NCBI GenBank assembly: GCA_038063175.1
Contig: JBBTVP010000015.1
Span: 1 to 6,582 of the forward strand
From: JBBTVP01 sp038063175
GTDB taxonomy: Bacteria; Patescibacteriota; Minisyncoccia; UBA6257; 1-14-0-10-40-38
Reading direction: 5' to 3'
Length of the DNA stretch: 6,582 nt
Positions 5,314 to 6,582 of this stretch are shown one piece after another (within the stretch, counting starts at the first letter, position 1; each line of letters begins with the position of its first letter). The notes under the pieces were generated by a model. It searched no databases. It was not told the DNA's origin and was given only the letters and a program-made list of their open reading frames with translations. The position numbers and the translations under genes were made by a program.

Positions 5314-5413
5314 AAAAACTTGTGGGCCTAAGGGCCCATAGTAAAGTGGTATTACGCGGCATTCGCATTGCCGAGGCCCGGGTTCAATTCCCGGTGGGTC
5401 CACAAGTTTTTTT
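5314..5413 (+). repeat. 17-bp inverted repeat surrounding tRNA-Ala, with T7 tract
   Basis: Positions 5314-5330 pair with 5395-5411 (17 bp including two G-U pairs). The right arm contains the tRNA 3' acceptor strand and its trailer. The left arm contains GGGCCTA (5324-5330), a near copy of the acceptor 5' strand GGGCCCA (5332-5338) one base away, so the 3' strand has two possible partners. The right arm ends in seven Ts (5407-5413), so the structure can also work as a Rho-independent terminator for the tRNA transcript. Confidence 0.65.
5332..5402 (+). tRNA. tRNA-Ala(CGC)
   Basis: A full cloverleaf of 71 bases. Acceptor 5332-5338 pairs with 5395-5401 and contains the G3-U70 pair (5334/5399) that marks alanine tRNAs. 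The D stem is 5341-5344/5352-5355 with the usual AGTGGTA loop. The anticodon stem is 5357-5361/5369-5373 around TTCGCAT, anticodon CGC at 5364-5366, reading GCG. The variable loop has 4 bases. The T stem is 5378-5382/5390-5394 around TTCAATT. The discriminator is A5402. CCA is not encoded (the next bases are CAAG), so it must be added enzymatically. It is followed by a T7 tract. Confidence 0.95.
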
Positions 5414-5430
5414 GCGGGGTTGCCGACTTG

Positions 5431-5480
5431 TCCGCCCGCTGGCGGCGGTGGGAGTTTCCGGTAAAGCCGGATCAAACTCC
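5431..5480 (+). repeat. Two consecutive intergenic hairpins after tRNA-Ala
   Basis: CCGCC (5432-5436) pairs with GGCGG (5441-5445) around CGCT. Directly downstream GGAGTTT (5451-5457) pairs with AAACTCC (5474-5480), and inside it CCGG (5458-5461) with CCGG (5467-5470), giving an 11-bp stem with a 3-base bulge. There is no T-run after either, so termination is not obvious. No gene is seen between 5403 and 5549; the minus-strand frame here is antisense to the tRNA. Confidence 0.55.
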
Positions 5481-5534
5481 ATCTGACAATTCTTCTTGAG
5501 TCCATGTCCATAAATATAGAACTATCTGGTTTTT

Positions 5535-5543
5535 TGTTACACT
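5535..5543 (+). promoter_or_regulatory. Extended -10 giving a leaderless transcript of the next gene
   Basis: TGTTACACT contains TG, one base, then TACACT (5538-5543), four of six -10 consensus bases. Six bases separate it from the A of the ATG at 5550, the usual distance to a transcription start, so the mRNA probably begins at the start codon. No Shine-Dalgarno site and no clear -35 box are present, which agrees with this. Confidence 0.45.
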
Positions 5544-5549
5544 TTAAGC

Positions 5550-6032
5550 ATGAGTGAAGGTATTTCACGCGATCAAAAAATTGAAGTAAACGAAAATATC
5601 GAATCTCCTGAGCGAAAGCAACTACGAGAGCTCGAAGCCACGGACTCCTATGTCTTTCATGGTACGAATGTTGATGTGGAGCAGCTTGAACCCCGGCAAG
5701 CTATTGATACTATTGCTGGATCCGACGACGAGCCTGGTGTTCATGCTTCACAAGTCGCAGATTACGCAATTTTCATGGCTGTTGCTGCACCACTAGGACA
5801 TTCTCGTTCTGGAGCAACTGAGTCTAATGGTTCGATCATCATGGACTACGGAGTAGAGAGAGCGGTCATGAATCGACTAAGCGATCAAATAATTGGGTGG
5901 GTCTATGTATTTAATAAAAAAGATTTTAGGCAGCGCCGTCCGGTCGAATGGATTAGTGATAAACCCGTTAAACCTATTTTCAAAATCAAAGTTTCAAAAC
6001 AGGATTTGCCAAAAAATATCGAGGTTTTCTAG
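5550..6032 (+). CDS. Uncharacterised 160-residue protein with VFHGT motif, possibly ADP-ribosyltransferase-like
   Basis: A soluble, probably cytoplasmic protein without signal or membrane segment. Residues 1-30 are charged and probably helical. Then come YVFHGTN (34-40), QLEPRQA (45-51), PGVHASQVADYAIFMAVA (62-79), GWVYVFNKKDF (116-126), VEWIS (132-136) and DLPKNI (152-157). The order HGT, a Tyr in a helix (Tyr72) and a late Glu (Glu133) recalls the H-Y-E pattern of ADP-ribosyltransferase folds, but this rests on spacing and motif look only. I recall similar unnamed Patescibacteria proteins with the LEPRQA, VYVxNKKDF and DLPKNI blocks, but no established function. It stands alone between the tRNA region and a terminator, starts at the first ATG after an extended -10, and shows no partner antitoxin. 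Gene existence is well supported, function is not. Confidence 0.85.
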   Translation: MSEGISRDQKIEVNENIESPERKQLRELEATDSYVFHGTNVDVEQLEPRQAIDTIAGSDDEPGVHASQVADYAIFMAVAAPLGHSRSGATESNGSIIMDYGVERAVMNRLSDQIIGWVYVFNKKDFRQRRPVEWISDKPVKPIFKIKVSKQDLPKNIEVF

Positions 6033-6133
6033 GGGCTCGATTGCATTGTTGTGTCGACGGGTTCGAGCGTTTTCATAAATCTCCACCACTTCGCCCCGCA
6101 TTGCGAGGCTTCGCGGTGCACGCACCGACATCA

Positions 6134-6172
6134 GAAAACGCCCGAGCATTGGGCGTTTTCGTTTTAGTGTTT
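6134..6172 (+). terminator. Rho-independent terminator of the 160-residue protein gene
   Basis: GAAAACGCCC (6134-6143) pairs perfectly with GGGCGTTTTC (6151-6160) around a 7-base loop, followed by T-rich GTTTTAGTGTTT. It lies about 100 bases after the stop at 6032. The A-tract on the left may let it act on the opposite strand too. Between stop and terminator there is only a weak stem, GCTCGA (6035-6040) with TCGAGC (6063-6068), and CGGTG/CACCG (6114-6127). Confidence 0.85.
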
Positions 6173-6219
6173 TGTGCGATTCGAATCGAAGTATTAAAAA
6201 AGGTAGAGAGAAATGAACA

Positions 6220-6251
6220 AGCCCCCCTCCGCTGCGAAGCGTAAGGGGGCT
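6220..6251 (-). terminator. Hairpin terminator facing the minus-strand gene
   Basis: AGCCCCC (6220-6226) pairs with GGGGGCT (6245-6251), with an inner CGCT/AGCG stem (6230-6233, 6238-6241) closed by a GCGA (GNRA) tetraloop; an internal loop of 3 by 3 separates the stems. On the minus strand it lies 20 bases after the stop of the 98-residue gene and is followed by a U-rich but broken tract, then six Ts further on, so termination is likely but not textbook. Confidence 0.6.
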
Positions 6252-6271
6252 AGAGATTGTGCGAGAGTGCG

Positions 6272-6568
6272 CTATGTGCTTGGGAGATGGACTGACCGCG
6301 AGTTTTCGACAACCACGATGAGATGGGCGATGGCTCTGAGATGTCCTGTACTGGGACTATCAATAGCGAGTAAGCCATCGAAGAATCTACAGAGTGAGTC
6401 ATCGAAAGTCGCGGTGACATAGCATGGAAGAGACATGGTGACATATCCGGAATGGACCACCTCTCCAACTCGGGGTTGCCAATCGCCGGAGATGCTCTCG
6501 TTGACACGTTGAAGAGAGGTGCGATTGGAATTCGCATCTCTCATGAGGAACCAGGAAGCGGGAAACAT
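6272..6568 (-). CDS. Small protein of 98 residues, unknown function
   Basis: Read leftward from ATG 6568-6566 to TAG 6274-6272. AGAAAGG six bases upstream is one of the few good Shine-Dalgarno sites in the window and supports this start over the ATG at codon 9. The frame is also open for the four codons up to the window edge, so a longer protein cannot be excluded. The sequence has a charged beginning (NSNRTSLQRVNESI, 13-26) followed by alternating hydrophobic and polar stretches that look like beta strands (VGEVVHSGYVTMSLPCYVTATF, in two parts around 34-55) and a hydrophobic HLIVVVE (82-88); no signal peptide or membrane helix. No family recognised. It is convergent to the VFHGT gene and ends just before a hairpin. 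Overlapping plus-strand (6213-6422) and minus-strand (6250-6537) frames look less protein-like. Confidence 0.6.
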   Translation of the reverse strand: MFPASWFLMRDANSNRTSLQRVNESISGDWQPRVGEVVHSGYVTMSLPCYVTATFDDSLCRFFDGLLAIDSPSTGHLRAIAHLIVVVENSRSVHLPST

Positions 6569-6582
6569 GCTTTGCCTTTCTA

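Larger units (their letters stand above)
5125..5330 (+). pseudogene. Interrupted, degenerate copy of the tRNA-Ala gene
   Basis: Three blocks match the intact tRNA at 5332-5402 in the same order. GGGCCCATAG (5125-5134) equals tRNA positions 1-10. Positions 5200-5217 match positions 11-29 of the D-arm and anticodon stem region, including the identical 13-mer TGGTATTACGCGG (5205-5217). CATTCGCA (5293-5300) equals the last two anticodon-stem bases plus most of the anticodon loop. GTGGGCCTA (5322-5330) resembles the 3' acceptor end (7 of 9) and could pair with 5125-5131. The T-arm is missing. The first insert (5135-5199) is exactly two abutting hairpins. The second (5218-5292) is two more hairpins plus short linkers. 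It cannot fold as a normal tRNA, so a decayed tandem duplicate invaded by palindromic elements is most likely. A functional structured RNA, or chance similarity under a real ORF, are alternatives. Confidence 0.5.

Noticed and set aside
5125..5402. tmRNA (alanine-type acceptor with inserts)
   Set aside because: The downstream unit is a complete elongator tRNA with anticodon arm, and no tag reading frame or tmRNA pseudoknot pattern is recognised.
5125..5480. CRISPR array or insertion sequence
   Set aside because: The hairpins differ from each other and have no regular spacing; no transposase or cas gene is present.
5266..5568. Minus-strand frame of 100 residues containing DPPGIEPGPRQC
   Set aside because: This is the familiar false protein produced by reading the antisense of a tRNA gene; it covers the tRNA-Ala and hairpins.
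6213..6422. Plus-strand frame of 69 residues with a purine-rich region upstream
   Set aside because: It begins inside the terminator hairpin and is antisense to the better supported 98-residue gene.

Overview
The window looks like a piece of a Candidatus Patescibacteria (CPR), Parcubacteria-type genome. This is inferred from gene content and style: short membrane-anchored proteins of unknown function, a surface protein built of Cys-Gly-Asn repeats, a cupredoxin-like domain lacking the usual copper ligands, few recognisable Shine-Dalgarno sites, a tRNA without an encoded CCA end, and many short GC-rich hairpins. All reading frames are closed by ordinary stops under the standard bacterial code. 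No 16S rRNA or other decisive marker is present, so lineage remains an inference.

Left part (1-5027, all minus strand). Five genes are read right to left. They are a 386-residue membrane-anchored protein made of about 34-residue Cys-pair repeats (3867-5027), a 596-residue polytopic GT-C glycosyltransferase (2066-3856), an ALG5/DPM1-like GT2 polyprenyl-phosphate sugar transferase (1355-2056), a 133-residue membrane-anchored cupredoxin-like protein (842-1243), and a repeat-containing secreted protein cut by the left edge (1-839). Gaps are 10, 9, 111 and 2 bases. The two glycosyltransferases form a logical pair: GT2 charges a lipid carrier with a sugar on the cytoplasmic side, and the GT-C enzyme transfers the sugar outside the membrane. 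The three flanking genes encode exported or anchored proteins, so the unit is probably a cell-surface biogenesis and glycosylation operon. The 111-base gap is one large inverted repeat that reaches into the cupredoxin start codon and encloses a candidate internal promoter.

Middle part (5028-5549). This is a short divergent promoter region, a possible 61-residue ORF, a hairpin-rich stretch and a tRNA-Ala(CGC) gene at 5332-5402. Blocks matching the 5' half of that tRNA occur upstream in the same order (5125-5134, 5199-5217, 5293-5300), separated by inserts made almost exactly of hairpins. The best reading is a degenerate or interrupted tandem tRNA copy. A 17-bp inverted repeat surrounds the intact tRNA and competes with its acceptor stem.

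Right part (5550-6582). A 160-residue cytoplasmic protein with a VFHGT motif (possible ADP-ribosyltransferase-like fold, tentative) is read rightward from an apparently leaderless promoter. It faces a 98-residue unknown protein on the minus strand. Two hairpin terminators lie between the convergent genes.
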